DNA from: Hofstenia miamia
Taxonomy: Eukaryota > Xenacoelomorpha > Acoela
Assembly: GCA_004352715.1 (NCBI GenBank)
Contig: SCFE01000090.1
Span: 216,409 to 280,408, forward strand
DNA length: 64,000 nt
Direction of reading: 5' to 3'
Part shown: positions 12,871 through 22,550 of the stretch, in pieces
Layout: each line of letters starts with the position of its first letter
Position numbering within the stretch: the stretch's first letter is position 1
Program-made: the position numbers and the translations under genes
The notes under the pieces: generated by a model
Database searches by the model: none
The model's input: the letters and a program-made list of their open reading frames with translations, nothing else
What the model was told of the DNA's origin: nothing

Positions 12871-13640
12871 AAGCAAAATAGAATGCTGATTGCTTGTACA
12901 TTTAATTACAGAAGTAAAAAAATCTAGTCGTAAGTTTGCCAATTTCATTCCATCTCAAATTCATAATGTTAAGAATGTGCAGTTCAAATAGAATATCCTA
13001 CAAAATCCTTTCCTTGAGACTCTATAGGCAAATCTTAGCATTCGAACATTTGCACTTTACTATAATTATCATAATTTTTCAAAGGAATTCTAAGTTAGTT
13101 GGTCAGAAATTTCCAACATCCTTTAGCTAATTTACACACTTTCTTATTAACAGCAGATCAAATTATTTCATTTGAATATTTTGAGTTTGTAAACATTTGA
13201 GCAACAAGTTTTGAAACAAATCACAAATAGACACTTTAATGTAAGCAGAATGATTCATTCTGCTCTGGTAAAGAAAGCAATCATCCCTGTTATGCCCAGT
13301 ATAATCACGCTCGCCTAGGGCATAATCCGGATGAAATATCTTCATTTGATGCACTTAGGCTATATTGACAATCAATGTGAACGTTGAAAATTATGTTTGC
13401 CAACATAGTCATATAGACTTAGATATTATCCTACATTTGGTCAAAAGAGCAAAATATAATTATATATGCTTGTTTTATCGGGATATAAAAAACAATTGTG
13501 TGAGTAAATAATTTTAAAATAGCTGATTACCCGAATAAGTAAATGATTGATCGAAAGTGATTTATAGAGACGATTAATGAAATGCAAAATCACAATTCTA
13601 CTTCTTGAGCCCTAATTTAATTATCAGAAGAATATTTTAC
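12871..13640. other. No gene seen between LINE tail and actin-like exon 1
   Basis: Noncoding. On the minus strand it would be the start of the intron after actin-like exon 1. Confidence 0.4.
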
Positions 13641-13934
13641 CTTGGAATTTTGAATTGAATCTGTCAGAAGCACTGTTTGACTACTCAAATCAGCATTGAG
13701 TTCCGCCTTCAATATTTTTTCCCAAACCGCCTCCATGTCTTCCCAATTGGCTATAACAGAATTTTCTATTGGATGAGATATTTTGACATTATCCTTTTTA
13801 TCACAACTTTCCCCCACGAATTTATCAGTCGGAGACCTACCCACTAAAGTAGGGATAATTTTCAGGGGTTGACTTTCGCCAGCCCAGCCAAACTTGCATG
13901 TTGATGTTCCATTGTCAATGATAACATTGGGCAT
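13641..13934 (-). CDS. Divergent actin-like protein, exon 1 (N-terminal 98 aa)
   Basis: The ATG at 13934 opens MPNVIIDNGTSTCKFGWAGE, the actin first phosphate loop. VGRSP, HPIENSVIANWEDMEAVW and VLLTDSIQNSK follow, matching actin up to PLNPK. The frame meets a GTAAAA donor right after that Lys codon (phase 0). This is exactly where exon 2 at 8660 begins with ANREK, also phase 0, so the two pieces complement each other. Between VGR and the HPIEN segment the protein is about 14 residues shorter than actin, so most of the DNase-I-binding D-loop is absent. That loop makes the contact between subunits in filaments, so a non-polymerising, Arp-like role is likely (inference). No other actin exon lies downstream on this strand. 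Confidence 0.8.
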
Positions 13935-14721
13935 ATTTGCAGTGAATTAATTAGTGTATCGCCGCCTTCGCCTTATTTTAATAGCAATGTTTGAACGTAA
14001 GCGCCTCTGCTATCACGTGCAAAATTATAGCTTGTAACAATGTATTGCTTAATCGCTGCCGAATTTGACATGACAGTTGATTTGCTGTTTTATTTATGCA
14101 AAATTCGCAAACTATATGAAAAACAGAAATAGCACAGAATTCCATTCCCAATGAAAGGAATTCATCGCTTGTTTTGCAGCAATTACAGCTATAGAAACTC
14201 AAAATTCCATAGTTCTGCACAAAACTGTATACTGTTTAGAGAAAATTATTGAAGGAAGGACGATGTAGTAATATTATGTTTCTAGTAAAATTAATTGACA
14301 AGATTTCCCATGAAAATTCTTACTTATAAATTTTTCTCAATGTTATAATATATTAAGAGGAATATATTTCTTCAAAATTTTTCCTCATTCCCATGAAGTT
14401 AAACGGCAAACAAGCATAGAATTAGAATGGATATGAATGTGCAGAATTTTTCAATGGTAGTATTCTATTCTATTACGGTTTTACTAAATAATAACTCTCT
14501 CAAACTTTAATTTTTAAACTATCTTTCACAGGATTTTATTTATTCATCAATTTCAATAAGCCTCACGGATGCCATCTAGACTGCATTCCTAGAATTTTTT
14601 ACTTATTCACTTGTTCCATACATGTTCTGTTTTTTTCAATCTGAAATAGTGTATTTCCCTTCAAATAGAAATAGAGAAATAATAATTCTAATTCACAAGT
14701 ATATTTCAAAAAATTTCATTA
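13935..14721. other. Upstream of the actin-like exon 1; no gene seen
   Basis: Candidate promoter and 5' UTR side of exon 1 on the minus strand. The open frame 13978-14220 has no recognisable motif. It ends at the TTAA target of the piggyBac element. Confidence 0.35.
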
Positions 14722-14923
14722 TTAACGGTTGTCCGGTCTCAATGTTCGAAAGTGCTTAACAGCCACGAAGGGTATGTCATACCCTGTTCATAGAAAATCA
14801 ATCTGTCATCTTATATTGCCAATCAGTGTTCCTTATGATAACCTTTGTTCTTGATAACAATGAAATAAGGTTATAATTTGTACTTTTATCAAGTTTTGGA
14901 CAAAATATTTAACCCTTAGGGAT

Positions 14924-14950
14924 ATTATTATTATTATTATTATTATTATC
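14924..14950. repeat. (TTA)n microsatellite
   Basis: Uninterrupted TTA repeats inside the piggyBac copy. Confidence 0.85.
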
Positions 14951-15205
14951 CAGTAATGAAAACCCACTGTAATATCAAAATATATATTCTATAAATTGTT
15001 CCTAACACTCGAAATAATTCAATAAGCCAATATGTCCGCAGAGTTTAACAAAGAAAATAATAACTATAATTCTTCACAATCAATAGTTTTTTGCATTTGG
15101 TGCAACAAATGAGTGTTTTCCTATCGCGTGAGTAGGGACAAAAAGAGCATCTCTATTTTTTCAATGTCAAAATTATAAATTTTTTGATCCATTTTCTTTA
15201 GTGAT

Positions 15206-15837
15206 CGTGGATGTTGTAAATATTTGACCTGTAGAATAACTTTTGGTAGAAAAGCAGTATCGAAAATTTCTAATGAAAACAATTATTTTTGCCCACCTAA
15301 TAAAATAAGAATCCCAACAAATGCTTCCAATTCAACTCTATCAGTTGAAACAAACACTTTTCTTCTGTTTGGATTTGTTCTGTTCCATTAATTTATAACC
15401 CGCCTACCTTGAAGATTTGTATTAAAGACTACTTCTTCCAGAGTTTTATCCAAAAAGGTGACAATTGCTTGTCTTTCAGTTTCGGGATTTACACCTGGTG
15501 CAGGCCCTTTTGAAAATCGAATGATATCTCGTGATGATTCCCGGCCAACATTTGTTGGTTCATAATCGTACCAAACACGACCAGATTGAGCCACAAAAGC
15601 ACAAATCTCTTGATGGGAAGCAGATGTTTCCCCTTCGTCTTCTTCTTCTGAATCAGATTCACTTCCACTGGCTTCATGCACAAATTCCGAATACAATATA
15701 TTATCATTTGAATCTGAACAAGGAGAAAGTTCATCTTCAATAGGGAAGGTACACTGAATAGACTCATTTGCAGCGTCATCAAAGACATCGATATTGAAGT
15801 CTTCATCATCCGACAGATCATCCTGTTGGAATATCAT
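15206..15837 (-). pseudogene. piggyBac transposase N-terminal remnant, copy 1
   Basis: The minus frame from 15837 begins with an acidic leader (DDLSDDEDFNIDVFDDAANE, ESDSEEEDEGE). It continues through FSKGPAPGVNP, FLDKTLEEVVFNTN and then LEAFVGILILLGG. This is the piggyBac order: acidic N-terminus, then FLGILLLMG-like start of the transposase fold. A stop follows the GG segment, and no catalytic Asp region is found before the left inverted end. It is a non-autonomous derivative. Confidence 0.75.
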
Positions 15838-16326
15838 AGCGATGGCATGATGCTTACAGAGGCGCTTAGGACGACTCGTGGTATTAGCGGTTAGACTGGC
15901 AGTTGGTTATCAATAGTGAAATACAAATGAGTCACAGCCAGCTGAATGAGCCAATATAAAGTATTTTCATTATTCTGCGATTAAGAATCATCACATGATA
16001 GATTAACCAATGAGAAGCCTCTTCCTGCACCAACTAACAACATTTGCTTTTATTGAAATTTTTAAGTACCTAGAAGTGAAAATGCATGTTCCAAAGTCGC
16101 ACAGAACATAGACGGTATCACATACCCTGTTTGGCGTTTCAGGACCAAATCATAAATATCAAAATAACTATGACGAGTATTTTAAAACGCCTTTACACAA
16201 TTAACGAAAACAATATTTCAGCAAAAGTCAATGAATTTCAAAAGAATCAATGGATTGGCTTAGGATATACAATCCGTTGAACATGTCACAGGGTATGACA
16301 TACCCAGAAAACCGGACAACCGTTAA

Positions 16327-16530
16327 TAAATAAACATGAAAACAAAAATTCAGAAATTGAGGAAATCAAATTTCTTCTTACTTCTGGGGTTATCTTGTGC
16401 TCTGCATTTCGGACAAAATCGATCAATTCCAGTCTGATTTTTGGCATTTTCTTCTCGATACTAGTATTCAAGATATTCCAAACGTTCTCTACTGGATTAT
16501 TATCCGGAGAATTGGCGGCCATTTCAAGAT
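16327..16530 (-). pseudogene. Tc1-like transposase C-terminal fragment
   Basis: The minus strand reads AANSPDNNPVENVWNIL, the Tc1/mariner SPDLNPIENLW signature before the last catalytic residue, then ELIDFVRNAEHKITPEVRR. It is cut off exactly at the TTAA of the neighbouring piggyBac copy, so that element inserted into, or directly beside, this one. A single N lies at 16557. Confidence 0.75.
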
Positions 16531-16559
16531 TTGGATGGAATTTTCCTGAGAAACTCNTT

Positions 16560-17060
16560 AGGTGTAGGAATAGGGAGTTTTATTTGTTATAGCTTTCCTA
16601 TCAGTCATTATTCAACAAGTAGTATTATTATTATGATTATTTGGTTAACCCTCATGATAGAGGCAATGTTTATTAGATCTCATTTCTCTTGGTTATTAGA
16701 TTGATTGCCTATTAGTAAATTCTCTGACATCAGACTAACTTACAGTATTTATTTCTTGCTGACCACATTGATTGTTCACATGTATCAAGGGCTTACATGT
16801 ACTTTTATATCTGTAGGGTTATTATATGTAAGGAAATATAATAACCCAAATCACCCAGGTTGCATTACTGCCTTCTTATATTTTGACTGCAATAATAACA
16901 AGAACAATCAATACACTAAATTGTTAACAAATTACACACACATGTTCACTGAATTACCACTTCCATGCACTGTTTCTACCTTTGGTAATTCCATTGATGT
17001 CATCCAAGTGAAGCTGGATTAAATTGCAAAGACCAATTATCCTCCAATGCATTGCTTCAG
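16560..17060. other. No gene seen between the Tc1 fragment and piggyBac copy 2
   Basis: Short frames only. Several in-frame stops and no recognised motif. It is unlike piggyBac copy 1 up to about 17063. Confidence 0.4.
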
Positions 17061-17063
17061 GTG

Positions 17064-18173
17064 GTGGATGTTGTAAATATTTGACCTGTAGAATAACTTT
17101 TGGTAGAAAAGCAGTATCGAAAATTTCTAATGAAAACAATTATTTTTGCCCACCTAATAAAATAAGAATCCCAACAAATGCTTCCAATTCAACTCTATCA
17201 GTTGAAACAAACACTTTTCTTCTGTTTGGATTTGTTCTGTTCCATTAATTTATAACCCGCCTACCTTGAAGATTTGTATACAAGACTACTTCGTCCAGAG
17301 TTTTATCCAAAAAGATGGCAATTGTTTGTCTTTCAGCTTCGGGATTTATACCTGGTTCAGGCCCTTTTGAGAATCGATATTTCGTGATGATTCCCGGCCA
17401 ACATTTGTTGGTTCATAATCGTACCAAACATGACCGGATTGAGCCACAAAAGCCCCAATCTCTTGATGGGAAGCAGATGTTTCCCCTTCGTCTTCTGCTT
17501 CTGAATCAGATTCACTTCCACTGACGTCATGCAAAAATTCCGAATACAATATATTATCATTCGAATCTGAAGAAGGAGAAAGTTCATCTTCAATAGAGAA
17601 GGTACACTGAATAGACTTATTTGCAGCGTCATCAAAGACATCGATATTGAAGTCTTCTTCATCCGAGGTCATCCTGTAGGAATATAATAGCGATGGCATG
17701 ATCCTTACAAAGGCACTTAGGACGACTCATGGTATAAGCGGTTAGACTGGCAGTTGGTTATCAATAGTAAAATACAAATGAGTCACAGCTGCTGAATGAG
17801 CCAATATAAAGTATGATGCCATTATTCTGCGATTAAGGGTCATCACATGATAGATTAACCAATGAGAAGCCTCTTCCTGCACCAACTAACAAAATTTGCT
17901 TTTATTGAAACTTTTAATGACCTAGAAGTGAAAATGCATGTTCCAAAGTCGCACAGAACATAGACGGTATCACATACCTTGTTTGGCGTTTCAGGACCAA
18001 ATCCTAAATATCAAAATAACTATGACGAGTATTTTAAACGCCTTTAAACAATTAAAGAAAACAATATTTCAGCAAAAGTCAATGCATTTCAAAAGAATCA
18101 GTGCATTAATTTAGGATATACAATCCGTTGAACATGTCAAAGGGTATGACATACCTAGAAAACCGGACAATCG
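17064..18173 (-). mobile_element. piggyBac-like element, copy 2, one end missing
   Basis: Matches copy 1 from GTGGATGTTGTAAATATTTG (15207 and 17064) to the right end ACCGGACAATCG, which is followed by TTAA (18174-18177). The left inverted end is absent. The minus transposase frame 17346-17699 repeats the acidic leader with substitutions and indels. By eye the two copies agree closely over about 1.1 kb. Confidence 0.8.
17346..17699 (-). pseudogene. piggyBac transposase N-terminal remnant, copy 2
   Basis: Reads DEEDFNIDVFDDAANKSIQC, then ESDSEAEDEGETSASHQEIG, parallel to copy 1. A short deletion after SSRNI shifts the frame. The start is also altered by an indel near 17670, so this copy is more decayed at the N-terminus. 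Confidence 0.7.
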
Positions 18174-18177
18174 TTAA

Positions 18178-19100
18178 TAAATAACCATCCTAACATTATT
18201 TTAAGAAAACTATCCTTAGCTTTTTAAAATATTCTATGTTATATTTTATCTCCGATAATCATTGAGCCTAAAATATTTGCGTGAAGAGAGTACTTTATAA
18301 TGCAATCCAGACGAATATTAATAGTCAATCTTTACAACGGAATGTTGGGTTTTATATGCAGATCGATCTTGACTAAAACAAAAATGTCATGCCATCCATA
18401 TTTCTCGATAGTTCAGCTTATTCTTAATTCCCGCTTCAAGTTTAAATGAACTCTTAGGAGAGTTCGAGGCTATTAAAGCCAAAGGTTTTTGTTGTTTAGA
18501 TTCTTTTTTTAATCTTCTTATTTACAACATTGTTTTTTTCCAAAGAACAGTAAACATTAATTCTATTCCAGTTACAATCCAAATGCTAAAGCCTAATAGT
18601 GTCCAAAAACTTTTGAATATTAATGTATCATATCGTCCTTAAATAGTACATGTAATACTAAAATCAAGTACTGTACATGAACATTTCATGACGTTAAAAT
18701 TGCCTCAATGACAGTTTAAATCTGTATTTCTTGACAGCAAACGTCAAAGTATTGTTTTACATTTACAAATTATGTTTAGTACTTAGCAACATTTGTTAAG
18801 GTTCTACTTTAATGTTAGATATAAATTATAAATTAATTTAGTACTTATTGCAAACTTAGGCTTAGGGTTGCTCTATACTTAGTTCTGCCTACACATGTGA
18901 TTTAATTTATTTTTTAGATGATTTAATTTAATATAATCTTGCCTGTTAAACACATTAGATTTGTCAAAATTAAGATATCGTTTATATATAGTTTGGTAAA
19001 GCTATAGCTAGATTGATATATATATATATATATATAACCAAGCTTTAATTCCCGTACACAGCGCAAAGCGCTCTGTAAAAAGGAAATTGAATTTATTCAG
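18178..19100. other. No gene seen; TA microsatellite
   Basis: A+T-rich sequence with a TA run at about 19015-19036. No supported frame. Confidence 0.45.
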
Positions 19101-19137
19101 AAATATTTGCTAAAGGGACCGGGGTGAGAGTTCCAGA

Positions 19138-19900
19138 CTAAATATATTTTAATGCTGTAGGAAGGAAAGTTTTTGAGTACCTCGTATCATAAATTTCCTC
19201 CAATATGACTTTCGTTCGTGCTTGACTTCTTGAAAACTTTATCCTTTTATTCATTGGGTGATACTTGTGAGTATATACTTTTATTGTATATTTCTTAAAC
19301 ATTTCATTGAAAGTTGCATTGATACATAAAATAAGTTCACACTTATTTAACTTGGCAATTTTTGCATATGGTTTAATAGGTTTTCTTAACGTCGTCCGAT
19401 TTTGTCTGTTATTCCAGGAACCCAAACTACAGATGCATACAAATAAATTGGTAGAATGTATGCTTTAAAATTAACAATTTTCTATCTGGCATTAGAAATT
19501 CCATAAGGAATTTCATGCTAAGTGTATGCACCTAAAACCCCTTTTTAGTGACAGCATCTACCTGTTTGTTCCAAGTAATATTTTATTTACTGTAATTCCC
19601 AAGTATTTCGTTTGATTAACTGACGGAAAATTAAAATCACCATATTTGTTAATTTTCCTTACCTCTGATAACAATTTTGGACTTTTAATACTATAATGTG
19701 CAAAAGTTAATGCTACCGATTTATTCTGATTTATGATTAGATTATTCTCTTTTGGGAGTCGTAATACATCACATCTTCTTCAATTTGCGAGTTAGTTATT
19801 ATACTAGCAATGCATGTATCATCTGAATGTTTCACAATATTGGACTTTGTAGGATATGATAAAGAAACTAGTGATGTTATGTGAGGGCTAAAAAGTATCT
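19138..19900 (-). pseudogene. LINE reverse transcriptase remnant
   Basis: On the minus strand, KHSDDTCIASIITNSQIEED near 19740-19840 resembles the palm (F/Y)ADDT motif. LIINQNKSVALTFAHYS, then NFPSVNQTKYLGI follow, as in the thumb of non-LTR RTs. The end (19138-19425) has RSQARTKVILEEIYDTRYSK and FLPTALKYI, the usual R...SFLP.A finish. Frameshifts show it is inactive. Confidence 0.6.
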
Positions 19901-20700
19901 TGGAATAAGTCAACATCAGTATTCAATCCAGAATTATCACAAATGCATTTACAGTTTCATGCATGTGAAGCATAATCCACTTTTCTATATCTAATAGCAA
20001 AGCATGTTTAAATTATTCTTCCTTTATTGTGTCAACAAGCAAAAAACCAAAAATGCCCGAAAGCAAGATCCAAAAATGTAATTGCGGCCCGAATATAAAC
20101 TTAACAACCTGACCCGACACAAACTGAACCTACCCATGGACTGGGCTGATCTAATTCCATCTTTGATTTAAGCATGTGCTTTAATTTATATGCATTGTTA
20201 CTTGTCATACTTTTTTTTCAGAATTCAGAAACCCCTTTCACTAAAAACTTCTATTCTTAAAGTGGGGATTCCCTCGACTCCAAAGAATAAATGATATCAA
20301 AATCGATTACCCATGTTTTATAAATACAGTAAGCGAAATAATCTGCGTCAGGGTAATTCAATTAATAGATGTTAACCATCGGCGTCTTAATAGCATGAAA
20401 TTGAGATGTACATGGTTCAAATTTTCCAAAGGAACATGCATAATCTTCGACTTAAGATATTGACCAATGCTTATAATTGCACCCCAACTTATTTTCCTTA
20501 ATAATTATCCAATCGATTTGAAATGTGGGATGTAGCCTCTCTTAATATATATAAAATCAAATACCTATAGTGATACTGCATACTATTAGCATATTTTTTG
20601 CTGACGTCAGCGTTTTACAACATGAGGTCAGCAAAATATGTCATTTTCTTATATGATCATACAGATAAAATGAATCGAGCAATTTTTTCCAATTTTTTTG
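19901..20700. other. No gene seen left of the hAT element
   Basis: Includes a patch with several CCCGA/GACCCGACAC words at about 20085-20140. The left 8-bp target copy of the hAT element follows at 20701-20708. Confidence 0.4.
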
Positions 20701-20708
20701 CTTGTGAT

Positions 20709-22542
20709 TAGAGCCCGGATTTTATAGCGTAATGCAATAACGCAATTTTTCACGCAATTTTTGACTAAGTCTGTTTTCATGCAATTTTTCGATTTTAACG
20801 CAATTTCAGCTTAAATTTAGAATATACTAATACAAAATCGAACGCAATTTCCAAAATGCATGCTGCTAGGCACCATTCAACCGCACAATATGGCGGTAAA
20901 AGATTGACAGGTTCAAAGCAGTGAATAAACGTTTCCCGCCATTGGTCAGTAAGCCCTTTTCTCCCATATAACAGCCAGGGCAGAGTTATTCACAATAAGT
21001 TGCCTAAAGTTAAGATGAATGGAAACGCATTCGCTCAATCTTTACCTGGTGGATCCTCAATTTGGCAGTACTCTGAGCCCGAAAATAAGATTATATGTCG
21101 GAGTTGCGTTACTGGATTTGATTTTAATGCGTCAAACATTAAATTTCGCATTGACAAGCACATTGAAAGTAGTAATCACGCCAAGCGTTCGGACCTTACG
21201 AAAAATCGTCAGCAACTGTTATCATTTCGTCAACAAACAAGTCGAATATTTTCTTCGCGCGTCTGACCAAGGGTTTTGTTGCTGCGAACATTGCATTAGA
21301 AAAGATGAAAAATCGTGTGCTAAAATTGTGTCTCGAAGATTTTATGGCAAGATCGGTTCCAGATCCAAGTACTGCCCGTAAGAACTATCTACCGAATTTG
21401 TTTATTAAAGAGATAGACAGAGTTAGAGACTTTATCGGGGCAGATCATTATTATATCATGGTTGACGAGGCAACAGATAGCGCAGGAAGATCTATGGTGG
21501 GAGTGCTCATTGGAAAATTGTTTTCACTGGATAAACCATTACTTATAGAGTTTAGTTAGGTGAACAGCGCGGAAAGTGTGACTATATTTTTCGAGCAGAA
21601 TGTATGTTATAGCAATTTCAAATTGTTAGTATCGGATGGTGCATCGTATATGATCAAATGTGGCCATGATCTCAAGAATCTGTTCCCAGATTTACTGCAT
21701 GTCACTTGCTTAACTCACGGTTTACAACGCCTTGTCGAAATAGAACATGCGATGTTTTTATTACAGCAGCGAGCAATTTTTCATCGAATGCACCAGACAT
21801 CAAAGACTTTATAAAAAAGTTACCCCATTAGCACTTCCTCCTAGGCCAGTTATTACACGCTGGAATACTTGGCTCGAAACGTGCTTCTACTTCTTCAAAA
21901 ATGTTGATGGATTCCAGAAATTTTTAGCCTACTTATCGGATAATGACAGCAACGAAGATCTTGTTGAGAACTTGGTTGACCAAATGAATGACACTGCTCT
22001 GCAAAGTCAATTGGCATTCATTGCCGGAAACTTTGTGCCCGTGACTGAAGCGATAACGAGACTGGAAGGAAGAATTCCGATGTTCGAATCTCTAGAAATT
22101 CTAGAGAATATCCAAGAAATTATTATTGTTGAGCCATATAAGAGAAAACTAAGGGCAATTATCGAGCGGAATCCAGATCTGGACAAACTCATGGAATTGA
22201 AAAATGTTCTCAAGAATACTTCAATGCCGACGAATATTTCGCCTCTTCTAATAACCTGTCTATAAGAATGCACCCATGAGTTATTCTGACATAGAGCGGG
22301 TATTTTCAACGATGGGAGATGTACTCTCATCGAAACGACTATCATTGAAAGTGCAGAAGTTGAAATCTCTCACCATAATTCAACTGGAACAGTAATGAAG
22401 ATAATTGATTTTTGATTTGTCGAATCAATTTTCAACTCCTTCTCCCTCTCTTTTCACGCAATTTTTGGCGTAATTTTTTCTCTTTTGTGCAATTTTTGGC
22501 GCAATTGTCGCTTCTTTTTTAGGCAATAAAATCCTGGCTCTA
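20709..22542 (+). mobile_element. hAT transposon, full length but decayed, with exact 8-bp target duplication
   Basis: Ends are TAGAGCCCGGATTTTAT (20709) and ATAAAATCCTGGCTCTA (to 22542), an imperfect inverted repeat. Each is flanked by the identical octamer CTTGTGAT (20701-20708, 22543-22550), the hAT target size. Inside each end, CGCAATTTTT-like words recur (20740-20840 and 22457-22510), probable transposase-binding subterminal repeats. It carries one transposase pseudogene. Confidence 0.9.
21000..22394 (+). pseudogene. hAT transposase (BED/CGBP1-like finger type), frameshifted
   Basis: Domains in order. A zinc finger (IICRSC ... DKHIESSNH) lies at about 21085-21185. The RNase-H-like core starts at YYIMVDEATDSAGRSMVGVL (21450-21510). 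LLVSDGASYMIKCGHDLK follows, then LLHVTCLTHGLQRLVE (21690-21740) and PRPVITRWNTWLETC (21840-21885). The C-terminal dimerisation motif is YSDIERVFSTMGDVLSSKRL (22276-22340), ending at a stop near 22394. There are breaks near 21270-21300 and 21800 and an in-frame TAG at 21557-21559, so it cannot make a full protein. Confidence 0.85.
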
Positions 22543-22550
22543 CTTGTGAT

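Larger units (their letters stand above)
14726..16322 (-). mobile_element. piggyBac-like element, copy 1, internally deleted
   Basis: Bounded by inverted ends CGGTTGTCCGGT (14726) and ACCGGACAACCG (to 16322), each flanked by TTAA (14722-14725, 16323-16326), the piggyBac target. A palindromic GGGTATGTCATACCC-type motif lies inside each end (about 14768 and 16288). At 1597 bp it is shorter than a full element, and the transposase is N-terminal only. Confidence 0.85.

Noticed and set aside
15489-15821. Overlapping frame inside the piggyBac transposase remnant (also 17357-17662)
   Set aside because: A shadow frame of the recognisable acidic leader; its methionine-rich translation matches no family.
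16560-17060. Possible piggyBac middle region between the two copies
   Set aside because: Translations show no catalytic motifs and the sequence is unlike copy 1.
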